DNA from: Heterobasidion occidentale
Taxonomy: Eukaryota > Basidiomycota > Agaricomycetes > Russulales > Bondarzewiaceae
DNA: 64,000 nt
Assembly (NCBI GenBank): GCA_039111635.1
Contig: JBCAQO010000003.1
Span: 1,116,001-1,180,000, forward strand
Direction of reading: 5' to 3'
Shown here: in pieces, positions 38,407 through 48,921 of the stretch
How the letters are laid out: the number at the start of each line of letters is the position of its first letter
Position numbering within the stretch: position 1 is the stretch's first letter
Position numbers and translations under genes: made by a program
The notes under the pieces: model-generated
The model's input: the letters and a program-made list of their open reading frames with translations, nothing else
What the model was told of the DNA's origin: nothing
Databases searched by the model: none

Positions 38407-38798
38407 GGTGGAGTTCACGTTCTAGAATCAGGCTTTGGCTTCGTTTCAAAAGTCGTAGGGAGGTCGTGAGGTGTTGGTCAATGTCGGGTCTGTAACGGCC
38501 TGCAGCGCAGCAAACTTGTTCGCGATGCAAGCACGCTAATTATATGGTACGCTTTCGAAACACTCCACGTGACGATGTGGAGCATGTCGTTGTCGGTTAT
38601 TGCAATATGATGTCTAGATCCTGTCCAGAAATCTGATCTCTGATATGCCTATATTGCCGGATAGCAAAGGCAGTATGTGTAAGTACTCATAAAATAACAC
38701 TGCTCTAACCAATCCTTCGAGATTCAATGCTTATGCGTAATCGTACACATTCCCTACAGTGTCCCCTGCACCTAACAGGGATAAAGATAGTACATCGA
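38407..38798. other. Spacer between copies B and C
   Basis: This 392 bp stretch has no supported frame and is presumably the promoter of copy B and the 3' UTR of copy C. Confidence 0.35.
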
Positions 38799-39899
38799 TC
38801 ATCTCCGAGGGGAAGCATCCCTGCGATAATAATCGTACTTATTCCGGTCAGATGTATGCCGTGCCTGTTCAGGCCTCATTGTCGAAACGTGGTAGGTCTG
38901 ATTCTTCCGGGAAGCATGCGCTACAGGCGCAGGTTTCTCGCTCCGATGCGGTCTCGGAGGAGACGGCGCTGCAGGCTTCGATCTGGAGGCGGATCTGCCT
39001 GTCCGAGCAGTGACGGGGAGAGGGAGTTGTTGCGTCCTCGACTGCTTCGCAGCCTTGCCAAACCAGTTGTAAGTCGTGACAGGTGTCAGCCAGACGTGCC
39101 TGTTCCCGAGCAGATACTGCCTGAGAGCCAAACCGAAGAGGAGAAGCAGGAAGCCCCAGACTGCGAAGTTGGTGAGAATGACAGTCGAGATACATTGCAA
39201 GCCACGCTCACCGAGAGCAACGTTGAAGAGCGAGAATGCTTCCAGGACTCGGTACTGTGCTTGGTAGGTATCCGTCGAAACTGTAGCAGTCACGGAATAA
39301 TGAGCCAATTTCCTGAGAATAGCGGAGTGGCACTCACAGCCTTCCACGTCAATGGGATCTGTATCCGTTTCGGATGCGAAGCATTCGACGCTCGCATTCT
39401 CGGAATCCGAAGAGGCCAAGAACGCCCCAAGAGCTGTCATGGATTGAGCGGTATGAACGAGACCATGAAGCACAGAACGTACCAAGCCAAAAAGTCCCCG
39501 CAAGACCCAGACAAGCTAGCTCAATTCTAGTGGATACGGGATTCATGTTCTTCCTAAAACTAAGCGCCGAACTGGAAGTAGATGTGAGGTTGACTACGGA
39601 TGAATGAATGCAAAAAGCTTACATGGCAAGCATGATGGCAAGACTGGCGCTCGAGACGAAGATCGCAAATGGGACAAAACGTGCTGAGGACCGATGAGGC
39701 TCGAGCAGACGAGTTACGCGACGGAAGACTCACTGAGGTCAGAAGAGCTCAAGATGCTTTGAAAGTGTACCGCGATAGCGAGGCAGATGATGCTCCATAA
39801 GATTACAATGGCTAGAAACCGATCAGCGCCCGCGTCCATGGCAGTGGCATGTCACTCACAATATACACAAGCACGGATAACGTTGAATACAGATGGCAT
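38799..39899 (-). CDS. MARVEL-like four-helix membrane protein, copy C
   Basis: Exons 1-4 are 39899-39860, 39811-39734, 39683-39623 and 39559-39483. The first three are 40, 78 and 61 nt, identical in length and phase to copy B. Helices include SIVILWSIICLAIAVHF, FVPFAIFVSSASLAIML, IELACLGLAGTFWLALGAFL and VLEAFSLFNVALVWGFLLLL. The loop between helices 3 and 4 is acidic with a Cys (ASVECFASETDTD). After helix 4 comes a long Arg/Lys/Ser/Pro-rich cytoplasmic tail ending SPRR. Sequence divergence from copy B is high while structure is conserved, implying an old tandem duplication. Confidence 0.78.
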
Positions 39900-40922
39900 G
39901 CTAGATGATAATCTGGAAAACAAAGTGCGTCTGACAGGTTGGGGTGGTGTACGATGGCCGCGAGTCTGACCCTGAGACTGCATGATAAAGGGCGAAGAGG
40001 AAGGCTAGTTCGTGTGGAGGGGCGTGAAGAACGTGTGGTAGTACGCAGCTGTACGCAGCTGTAGGTTGAAAGGGTGGCGGCGGGGGAGGCAGACGCAACC
40101 CTCGTGGAGGGAACAGAGGTGTGTATTTAAAGCATGGAAAACTTCAGGGAACAGCTCCGGTCCGTTTATGGCTTTGGCACAAGAACGGGACATCTTCCAC
40201 GGGCCTCAAGGCGATCGCAATACCACCTCGAGGCTTTGGCTTTGACTTCGCATAGGCACGCGCCACATCACCGGTCTCGTGGACAATGGAAAGAGGCCGC
40301 CACGGCCTGAACCGTGTTAGTAGTGGCAGACAAGGAAATGTGGCGAGTAGCACAGACGATCCGAGAGACAATGGAAGACATACTTTGCTTGGAAACTTTA
40401 GGCAGGACAGCTCAGAACAGTTCAGCGCTCAGTTTGCTGACAGGTAGATCAAAGTGTTAACGCCCCGATGCCGGCATTATGCCGAACAATGAGAAACCGA
40501 TTATTATAAATCAAGCGCTCTCGGGGTTATCGACCACTGATATGTTTTGCTGTTTCCCCACATGCAAGAAAAAAAAGCAGTCGATTTCTAGTTCAATCTC
40601 CTTTCAAATTTTTTTACTAGACATCGTCATAGATGATAAAATAGCAAGTAGTACACGATTGTTATTGACTCCTGTAGACAATGTCTTCATCTACAAAAGA
40701 CCGCTAGAAGATTATGAACTGTGCGTCTGCAGACTGGGCGCCGGATACGTAAAAGTAGGACACAGGAAGGAATATGGGATGGCTCTTATAACATGAATGA
40801 GGCTGATGATGATACACATGTGGGGGACTGCGACGGAGACACAACTGGACAAACGGTGACGTTGAGACGAAGGACAGAGCACGACGGGAAATAATGATAA
40901 TGAGACGAAGTGGCAGCGCCAC
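39900..40922. other. Intergenic region (1 kb)
   Basis: This lies upstream of MARVEL-like copy C. A TATTTAAA-like element lies near 40124-40131. A short minus-strand frame near 40380 starting MSSIVSRIVCATRH looks slightly like a mitochondrial presequence but stops after about 37 codons with no clear splice partner. No supported gene. Confidence 0.35.
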
Positions 40923-41520
40923 TTAGTTGCTCCGAATGGGTCTCGATGCCGAACGTCCGATATCAGAGATGTTGTGCTCGGGGGCAGAGGGACGATGAAG
41001 AGAGAGGAGGGTGGCACTGTTGTCACTGGTATCCAGCACATTTCTGACGGAGTTCTCAGTGATGTGACAGATCTGTGCAGGACAATCAGTTTGTTGCCAC
41101 TGCACCATGATCATTGTACTCACTCTGCTATACCCTCCGGGCTCAAGGGTACTCCTTGCGCGAGAAATGATATTGTGGATGGCGTCGTATGAATATCTTC
41201 TCCTATTTGAAGGTTAATGGCATTTCGTCCACTCGCAACACGTTGGGGCTGGGGTACTTACAAGACGCTCTCCAACTCCTTTCTTGATCCTGGCACAATG
41301 AATAAGTCTGCACCTGACAGGTACCGGCTGAAGGCCTGGTAAGAAGCACATCCCGCAATGACGTTCTCGTTCAACGACGCCTGGTCGATATCCCATGAAC
41401 AGTAATTTTCCCTGTGCCACCAATTTCAGATGGAAAGACGTCAGTGTCGGCGGGAGCCACTTACGTTACGTGGTAGTGGGCAAGAGCTTCGGGGGTATGA
41501 GGGGCCAAGAAACGGTCCAT
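40923..41520 (-). CDS. Small orphan protein with four exons
   Basis: Exons 41520-41465, 41411-41262, 41202-41124 and 41072-40923 keep frame through three introns of 51-59 nt with strong donors (GTAAGT, GTAAGT, GTGAGT), giving 144 residues. The start is MDRFLAPHTPEAL. The middle (NYCSWDIDQASLNENVIAG, LFIVPGSRKELESVL, YDAIHNIISRAR) looks like a folded helical protein, and the C-terminus is Ser/Arg-rich. A TATA box sits about 90 bp upstream. I recognise no family, signal peptide or membrane segment. Confidence 0.6.
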
Positions 41521-42260
41521 GCTATTAGACAGTTTGAAGGGGCGGTAAAAGGATGGTGGGAGTGCAGGTGTGTAGTGAAGGTTGATGGGTGGATGCGCGC
41601 GGGCAAGTGATTTATACGGGCGGGAAAGTTTACTTTCCAGTGAAGTGACGGCAGATACAGATTTGATGAAGACCAAGCTTCTTCAAAGCAGCTGACTAGC
41701 AGAGGCTATGATGATAAGTGCGACGAACGTGGATGTCCCGAGTAGAGGTGGTGGCAGTCCTTATAAGTTCGCGTCCCGCACGTTTGTCCGAGCCCTCGTA
41801 CGAGATCTTCGATGACTCACTTGTCGAATTTGTCGGCTTGTGCCGTCTTAGCGGTCTTAGCATCTCTTGGTGGCACGCTTATCTAATTTGGAGATCTTCT
41901 TTTTGGCTGATAAGAGGCCTCAGATGAGATAGGGATGGCGCCAGCGCTCCAATCAGATTGCGTCTCAGCCCCAGAAAATAAATATCTAACTCCAACAATG
42001 ACGGTCGCCTCCAAGCCCTGGAAGACATCCAATCAGCTTCTGGTATCGTAGACTAAGAAGTGCGGCGTTAGTGAAACCAAGGGCACCCAGATTAAGAGCT
42101 CTCCTCGTACCGAATAGCTTACCGCTTACCACATATGCCTCTGCGACGAACGTGCGTGGCATCCCGTTGAGGACCCGCCTGGTGATATGCTTAACGCGAA
42201 TAATTTTGGCATTCACCGTCCTTTCATTAGTGTCTCTGGCTTGCCTTGAATGCTGCCTCC
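41521..42260. other. Intergenic region (740 bp)
   Basis: Divergent region between the small orphan and PPN1. Apart from the TATA box I see no feature. Confidence 0.35.
41611..41616 (-). promoter_or_regulatory. TATA box of the small orphan gene
   Basis: TATAAA on the minus strand, 91-96 bp upstream of the ATG at 41520. The position is typical for a fungal TATA promoter with a short 5' UTR. Confidence 0.5.
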
Positions 42261-44844
42261 ATGATCTGTTTGCACTCTCTATTCATTCTGTCCCTTTGCA
42301 TCCGTGCAGGATGGTCGGCACCATCGCAGGTTCCCATGGAAGTTCCAAGTCGTGAGTAGATTCCCATTTGACCTTCTTGGCAGTCTCTCTTCGCTGGCTA
42401 AATGTAGTCGGGCGGGAAGGGGTTGAACGAAAGCTTCATGGCCGGTTTCTGCACATTACCGACATGCACCCAGATCCGCACTATCGTCCGGGTGCCTCAC
42501 AATCGTCCGCGTGTCATAGCAAGAAACCAAAAAAGGAGGAGGAACGTTCGGGCTATTATGGGACACCATACAGGTAGCTATATGCACGTCATGAGATCAT
42601 CCGATTCCGTGGGGTTTACCCACACGTACCACTCGCAGCGACTGCGATTCGCCCTTTCGGCTAACAAACCTCACGCTCGACTTCTTGGAGAAGAACTGGG
42701 CATCGGACATCGATTTCATTCTATGTACGTGATACCGATCCCCACATCTAAGGCCTAAGGCAAGTGGTTTATGAACTGATTGCGCATATACAGGGACTGG
42801 GGATAACGCACGGTCAGTCTTACATTTCCGATTGTGCAATGAACGTGCTCATTCTCAAAGCAGACATGATAATGATCGCAAGCTGCCGCGGACGCTCAAC
42901 GAGATCTACGACCTGAACAGAGCAGTAGCTAGCAGGATGGAAGCTGCATTTCTGAGCAAGGGAATTCCAGTCGTTCCGAGTCTCGGTACGTGATCATATG
43001 GCAGATCAATGCAGCTCCATGGTCCGCGGCGCTCACATGCATTATATGATAAGGAAACAACGACGTCTGGCGTGAGTGCTTACCTTCTAAATGATCACAG
43101 TTTACCAACCTTCCCATCCCCAATCTGTACAGCACATGTAAATCCGTTTCGCTGCGTCAGTCCATCAATTTGACTAACACTTGTTGGCGAAGAACATTCT
43201 GAGCGCAGGTGGGCGCCTTCCCTTGCCTGCTCGACCCTGCGTATCATGATGCGCTCTTTCCAGGCCCCAACAACATCATCAGCCAATTTTCTTCGTGCGT
43301 TTAAGCTATCTGTCTTGTTTGCCAATGGTCTGATTCTATCCTCCCAGGCTATGGAAGGCCTTCGTCCCATTCTCATCCTACCAGGTGTTTCAGCGGGGGG
43401 CGTACTACTCTGTGGAGGTAATTCCAAACGCAGTGGCGGCGATCAGTTTGAATACGATGTATTTTTATGATTCCAACAAGGGTAAGTGGTATCGCAGCTC
43501 AATCGTGATTTCAATATATGACACGGTTTGGATCCACAGCCGTGGGTGGCTGTGAATATAGCGAACGTAACGATCCTGGAAATTTACAGTTCGATTGGTT
43601 GGAGGTACAGCTTCAATTGTTCAGAGAGCGGGGGATGCAGGTCTGCAGTCCTCTTCGTGCAGAAATGATCTGCGGACTCATCGTGCACGACACAGGTCTG
43701 GATATCGGGCCATGTTCCCCCATCGCCTGGAAATTACTTTCCTGAATGCGTACGTATGAACGATTTGGCTATTCGTCTCCATCTGACCACCGGGTATGCA
43801 GTATGTGCGATATGTCGAACTATCGCTGCGGTTTCAGGACACAATTCTGGGTCATATATTTGGGGTAGGTCCTTGATTGGATTTTGTACCTCGAAACAAC
43901 TGAATGGAACGAGGGGATATAGCACATGAATAACGATCACGTAAGCGCATGTTGCCCCTCCTGTTTCGCATGCTTGATGGAGATATCTAGTTTTTCTTCG
44001 TGGAAGCGGATGATTTGCAGTTCCCTCCCGAGCCTGGGGCTGATGCCAATGAGACGGAAGCAATTGGTGGCCAGCTCGAGTCTTCTGCGCACGCGGAGCT
44101 CTACGAGACGTTACTGAAGGACTTCAGCGAGCTGCCGCGAACGGCAAAGAAGGTCGATTTGGACAACTACGCGGTGATCAATGTGTCGCCGTCGGTGGTA
44201 CCTAATCCTTACCTCCCTTCGTTCCGAATCTACTCGTACAATGTGTCGCACGCTGAAACAGCCACGTGGGGTGAGGTGGAGCTTAAGAAGACCAGGGCCG
44301 AAAAGGGGGCGAAAAGAAAACACGGGCACCACCATGGAGGCGGGAACCGAGAGGCGCTTTGCAAGAAAGCAGGGTATCGGGACTCTTGGCGATGCAAATT
44401 GAGAGACCCATGGAATTCTGACCCAGACTCGCCTAGTCGACGAAACACCTTGTGGACGCCACTGGGTTACGCACAGGTACGTGGTGTTGGTTCTACGAAT
44501 GTGTTTGAGGACGGGCTGACGAGTCGGGATAGTATTACCTCGGGGAGGATGAGATCGTGAACAGGACGAGGAAGCCGAAGTTCAAGCTGGAGTACCTGAC
44601 GTACCGGGAGGACGCGCTGCATCCGGCGAGGGAGACGGACGAAGCGAGGTTCGACTACCCCGTCCCGGTGCGTCACCTGCCTCGGTCGCTGCGGGAGGGG
44701 GGAAAGGAGGGGAGGTCGAAGTACGCGCCGTACCGGATGAAGGACCTGACGATAGGGACGTGGATCGGACTTGGACAGAGGCTGGGGAACGGGAACGGGA
44801 ACGGGAACGGGAACGGGTGGGACGAAGCTGAGAAAGCGGTTTAG
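42261..44844 (+). CDS. PPN1: Vacuolar endopolyphosphatase (Ppn1/Phm5 family)
   Basis: Ppn1 cleaves inorganic polyphosphate in the vacuole. Sixteen exons keep frame (574 residues): 42261-42351, 42408-42573, 42639-42724, 42794-42812, 42861-42985, 43054-43071, 43133-43137, 43193-43208, 43264-43294, 43348-43481, 43540-43640, 43696-43749, 43802-43864, 43923-43940, 43991-44476 and 44533-44844. The start MICLHSLFILSLCIRAG is a signal peptide or anchor. Metallophosphatase motifs are HITDMHPDPHY, WTGDNARRHD, GNNDVWPHN, SGHVPPS and GHMNNDH. Exon 7 is only 5 nt and supplies Pro-His of the GNND...PHN motif. The C-terminus has a GNGN repeat from a hexanucleotide array. Confidence 0.92.
44785..44818 (+). 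repeat. GGGAAC hexanucleotide repeat in PPN1 coding sequence
   Basis: About five tandem GGGAAC units encode alternating Gly-Asn near the PPN1 C-terminus. Unit changes would keep the frame. Confidence 0.85.
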
Positions 44845-45463
44845 AAAGTACATGTACATGGGCAGGGTGCCTTAGGAGAGGGAGGACGAATAGATACTGG
44901 ACAGAGCTGTGTGGACACGAGGAGAGGGGGCCCGTGCGGCCCCGGTGAGCGGCGCGGTGTTGGAGGTATAAGCCTCTCCATCGGAGGAATGGGCGTCGAC
45001 ATCAGCAGCATCAGCAGCCCCCAGAACGGCATCCGTCGAGAGAAGCGATCCCGTGTTGCCTTGACCACGCCCCGGCCGAGATCCAGACACACCGCTCATC
45101 TCTCCTCCACCATCCTCCCACAGAGGCCCTCGTTGTTCGCTTTCCACCGCCCTCCTCGCCAGTACATTCCCGCCGGTACGGCGAGGCTTTACTTATACTA
45201 TCACTACTATCTCCCCTTCCTGTTCCTTTTTCCTTCTTCCGTCCGCTCACGGTCATCATCCATCTTTTTTTCGTTCGCCGCGTCTTTGACAAATCTGATC
45301 CATTCCTCCTTGCTCTTATTCACGCTCCTTCCTCTCCCTCTGCTCTCTTCTCCTCGTCGATCGGCTGGCCCGCACTAGACCACACTGTCCTTGACATAGT
45401 CTTGTCCCATCCCGTCCCAACTCACCCTACACAAACACCCTAATCGCCCCCCTGCCCCCTTCC
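44845..45463. other. Intergenic and promoter region of the RFX gene
   Basis: This 619 bp stretch between PPN1 and the RFX gene is strongly CT-rich on the plus strand from about 45100, as often seen just upstream of basidiomycete start codons. No gene was seen. Confidence 0.4.
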
Positions 45464-48400
45464 ATGGCTGCAGTCAACCTCCACACCATGGCCAACCTCC
45501 CCATGGACTACATGCCCATGCACCCCCACTCTCGCTCCAATTCCGTCTCCTCCTCGTCCCCCAGTTCTCGCCCACAGTCTTCCCAGGGTGGCGGTTTGCG
45601 CGCGTCAGCAATGGGGGGCCCGCTATCTGCCGAGGACCTCTATCGGGCCTCTTACCAGCTCGGTCGTCCCACCTCCATCGTCAACGATCACGCTCGCACG
45701 TCCTCTCACTCCTCGGCTTACTCCCTCCCCTCCACTGACCTCGTCTCTCCCGCTGACTCTCCTCCAAACCACAACATCTCAAATCCAGCCCTGAAAGCTC
45801 ACATCCGTTCCTCACACATCCGTGCCCGCGCGGCCGCCTCCCCCTACCCACGGGATGCCGAGAGCGTTCATTCGTCTTCGAGCGAGACAGAGGACATATC
45901 TCTTTTCCTCGCTGCAAACTCTCCCGCAGACTACCAGCACATGTTCACCGGCGCTCACTCCATCCTTCCCACCCAGGATTCAGTCCACGCTACAGGCGCA
46001 TTTGGCCGTATGACGCTCAGTCCAGATCACACCCTCGAAAAGCTCGCCGCCAACGTCCGTGCGGCGACAACGACCAGCGCATCAGACAGGGCGAAACAGA
46101 TCTTTGTTCAGGCGTGGTACGTTTCCCCCCTTCCTTTGCCTCTCTTGTGCCACGTCCAGTTCTCAAACGTGTATCAATCAGGTTGACCGCCAACTATGCA
46201 CCATACCCTGACGGGAATGTTCCGCGACAGGGCTTGTATTTCTCATACAGGAAGGTTTGCGATCAGTATGGCATTCCTCACATCAACACTGCCACGCTAG
46301 GCAAAGCCATCAGGCTCTGTTTTCCCACGATCAAAACCAGACGTCTCGGCGTGAGAGGCAACAGCAAATATCATTGTGAGCAACATTCGCTGCGTTCCGC
46401 CCACTCTGTTCCTGGCGCTGATTGGTCTTCAAACAGATTGCGGTATAAGGCCGGCAACATCAGCGGAGGCCGAGTGGCTGCAAGATTATATTCGCAAATC
46501 CAATAACACCGCCGCACAGCAGTCCGTCAACGCCGCTCGACTCGCCAGTGAGCAGGCCGAGCCGCGAATCGGGGTGAGGACGGCTCGGGTGAAGATGATG
46601 AGGAGGACTCGGAGGGCGCGAGCTCCGGAAACGTTTCAAAGCGCAACTCGCTCACGCTCAACAACGGAGTGAAGAGCCCGGCATTGTTCGCAGAGGACCT
46701 AGCGGACAAGACCCCTACCGCTGCGACGCTTCTTGCACACGCGCAAGCTGCTCCGAGGACCGGTCCCGCAGCATACAACACCCACGCGCCCATCCGCCGC
46801 CACCCGGGCCAAGAAGGCACGCTCGCCGCTCAGTCTCCCTCTGCATCGAACGGGGCACCAGGGTCATATATCACCTCTCAGCAGCCGACGTCCGTGCGCC
46901 ATCTTCCGCATTTCCCGTCCATCGATGAGGCGATTGGTTCGAATCCATCAGCCTCGTCTCACAGCATGGCTGCGCGCGATGTTTGGGGGTGGTTTTTGGA
47001 TCATCTTGATGCACTGCTGGAGAGCGTGAAGTATCTGCGATTCGATCAGTTCGAGATGCACGTTCGGTCATTCTGGACGAGCCTTAGTGGCAACCATCGT
47101 GAGATCGTCCATGCCCCTGCCATCGCGGGCTTGATGGCGAAAGGCGATGCGATTGTGTACGATGTACGTTTTGTCGTCCTTCTGAATTCGCCGGAATCCC
47201 CGTTCTGACGGTCATCAATTATGTCTTAGGAAATTTTGGAAGTACTTCGATCGCAGCTGCTTTCTTCGATCCCTGCAGCCTCTCTCGCGAGTTTACGCCA
47301 GTTGGCCGATAAAATGGAGAAGATTCTCCTGTTTTCCCTTGAGAACTATGGCACTACGTTCGTGGAGCCAAAGGTTGAACTAGGCGCGCGCTTTGGTCAT
47401 CTTGTTTGTGAGTGATCACTTGCGCACCCTCCGCGAGAGCGTTCTCATTGTTCTCCGACAGTACGGTTTTTGGACATATACCAAGTTACTCAGGCGCTCA
47501 ACACCGTCCTGACGAACCAGAAACAGCTTGCCGAGATGCGTCGATCATGGGAGAAGATTGATTTCGAGTCCGTTCGCAACCAGTCGGCGCTTGTATGCAA
47601 CTGCCGGCATGAGGATCTGGTGCAGCTATTGGAGGTGGAATTTCGGTCTCTGATGGACAGCTTGTCGAAGAGCGCCGAGCCCGTCCGGGACGTCATGGCC
47701 TGGGCAGATAAATGCTGCGAGAGGCTAATGGGGGGATCGACAGGAGCGGACGATCGAAGCACTCTGAGTTCCCGAAGTGTTTTGATCCGCTGGGGGTACG
47801 TGACCAGTCAGGTCATGAGGGACTTGGTGCGTCGGCCTGCGTGTGCGTCGGTTTATGGTCACACTAATCGTTATCTATCCCCAGACCATCCGCAGCGACC
47901 CTACATTCGGCGCTTTCCAAATCCTCAAGTTGTTTTTGGAGTGCGTCCATACTTCTTTGACGAGTTAACGGCCATGCTGATGCTGCCCTCGTAGCGACTG
48001 GATCGCTCTCAATGTCCTGCGAAATGTCGCACTTTCGACTACTTCGGTGGCGGCATCTGTCGAGCCGGTCATGCAACAACAGTTCTTCACCTTGGAGCCG
48101 ATGGTGGGGCAGGAAGCATTTGGCTCCCATCTTGACGCAAGACCTTCCCATGTTCTGAGTCATACCCCGACGACATCGAGCATGCTTGCTGCCCTTCAAC
48201 ACGATTCTTACCCCTCAGGGCACCTGGACCCTACATCGACCGCTTACCACACGGATACATATGGACTCCCCTCTTACATGGATACCTCTGCACCTCATGA
48301 TGACCCTTTGTCTGCGGTGCACCAAAGCGGCCTCGCCTTCCCGGATTACGTGTCGGGTCCTGGGAGCTCCTTCGACGTGACGGCCTTCACCCCTCAGGAT

Positions 48401-48481
48401 CTCGGCATGCCCCCGTCAGCGTCTTCAACTAATGAATCGGAGCATGAAGCAGAGGGGGTGAAATCCGAAGCCGTAGCCTGA
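45464..48481 (+). CDS. RFX-family winged-helix transcription factor
   Basis: Fungal RFX proteins (Crt1/Sak1 type) regulate DNA-damage and cell-cycle genes. Exons 45464-46116, 46182-46375, 46437-46547, 46595-47163, 47230-47407, 47462-47826, 47885-47940 and 47995-48481 give 870 residues. After a Ser-rich N-terminus the RFX DNA-binding domain spans WLTANYAPYPDGNVPRQ to TRRLGVRGNSKYHYCGI. C-terminal helical blocks typical of the family follow (VWGWFLDHLDALLESVKYLR, FVEPKVELGARFGHLV, RRSWEKIDFESVRNQ). The 47-nt intron 46548-46594 is inferred because the frame changes there; a one-base loss in a C-run near 46562 is the alternative. Confidence 0.88.
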
Positions 48482-48921
48482 AGGGCGTTTCTTCGAGCAA
48501 GGACAAGCTTTTTTCCCCTCTCCTTTTTCATGGGCACTTTATCTTTTGGACTTACCGTATAATCAGTGCGTGCGCTACGCATTAGTCTTTTACTACTATC
48601 CTTCGGTTGTTTCTCGCGAGCATCTATCGCCTATTTATATATCCCTTCGTCCGTAGTCCTGTATCGAATTCGCCTTCACCGCTGTCATTTATCTGCGTAT
48701 CCCAAATGTAAGACATTGTTTTCGTCGAGTAGCACTTACGATGTCCGGACAGTAAATTTTGTACTTCCTGAGTATATGTTTTTAGCAAGAGGAATGGATT
48801 GTTGACTGAGCGCTCAATTGTGGACAACGATGGAACTATATGCTGAAAATGGTGATTCCGAGAGATTTATGCGATAATTATGAACAAGCTATCCAAGATC
48901 CCCTCCTCCTTCGACCTGTCG
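48482..48921. other. Convergent 3' intergenic region
   Basis: This 440 bp AT-richer stretch lies between the RFX and BFR1 genes. No gene was seen. Confidence 0.4.

Noticed and set aside
46930..46950. tRNA-like GGTTCGAATCC motif
   Set aside because: It lies within RFX coding sequence and no cloverleaf arms surround it.
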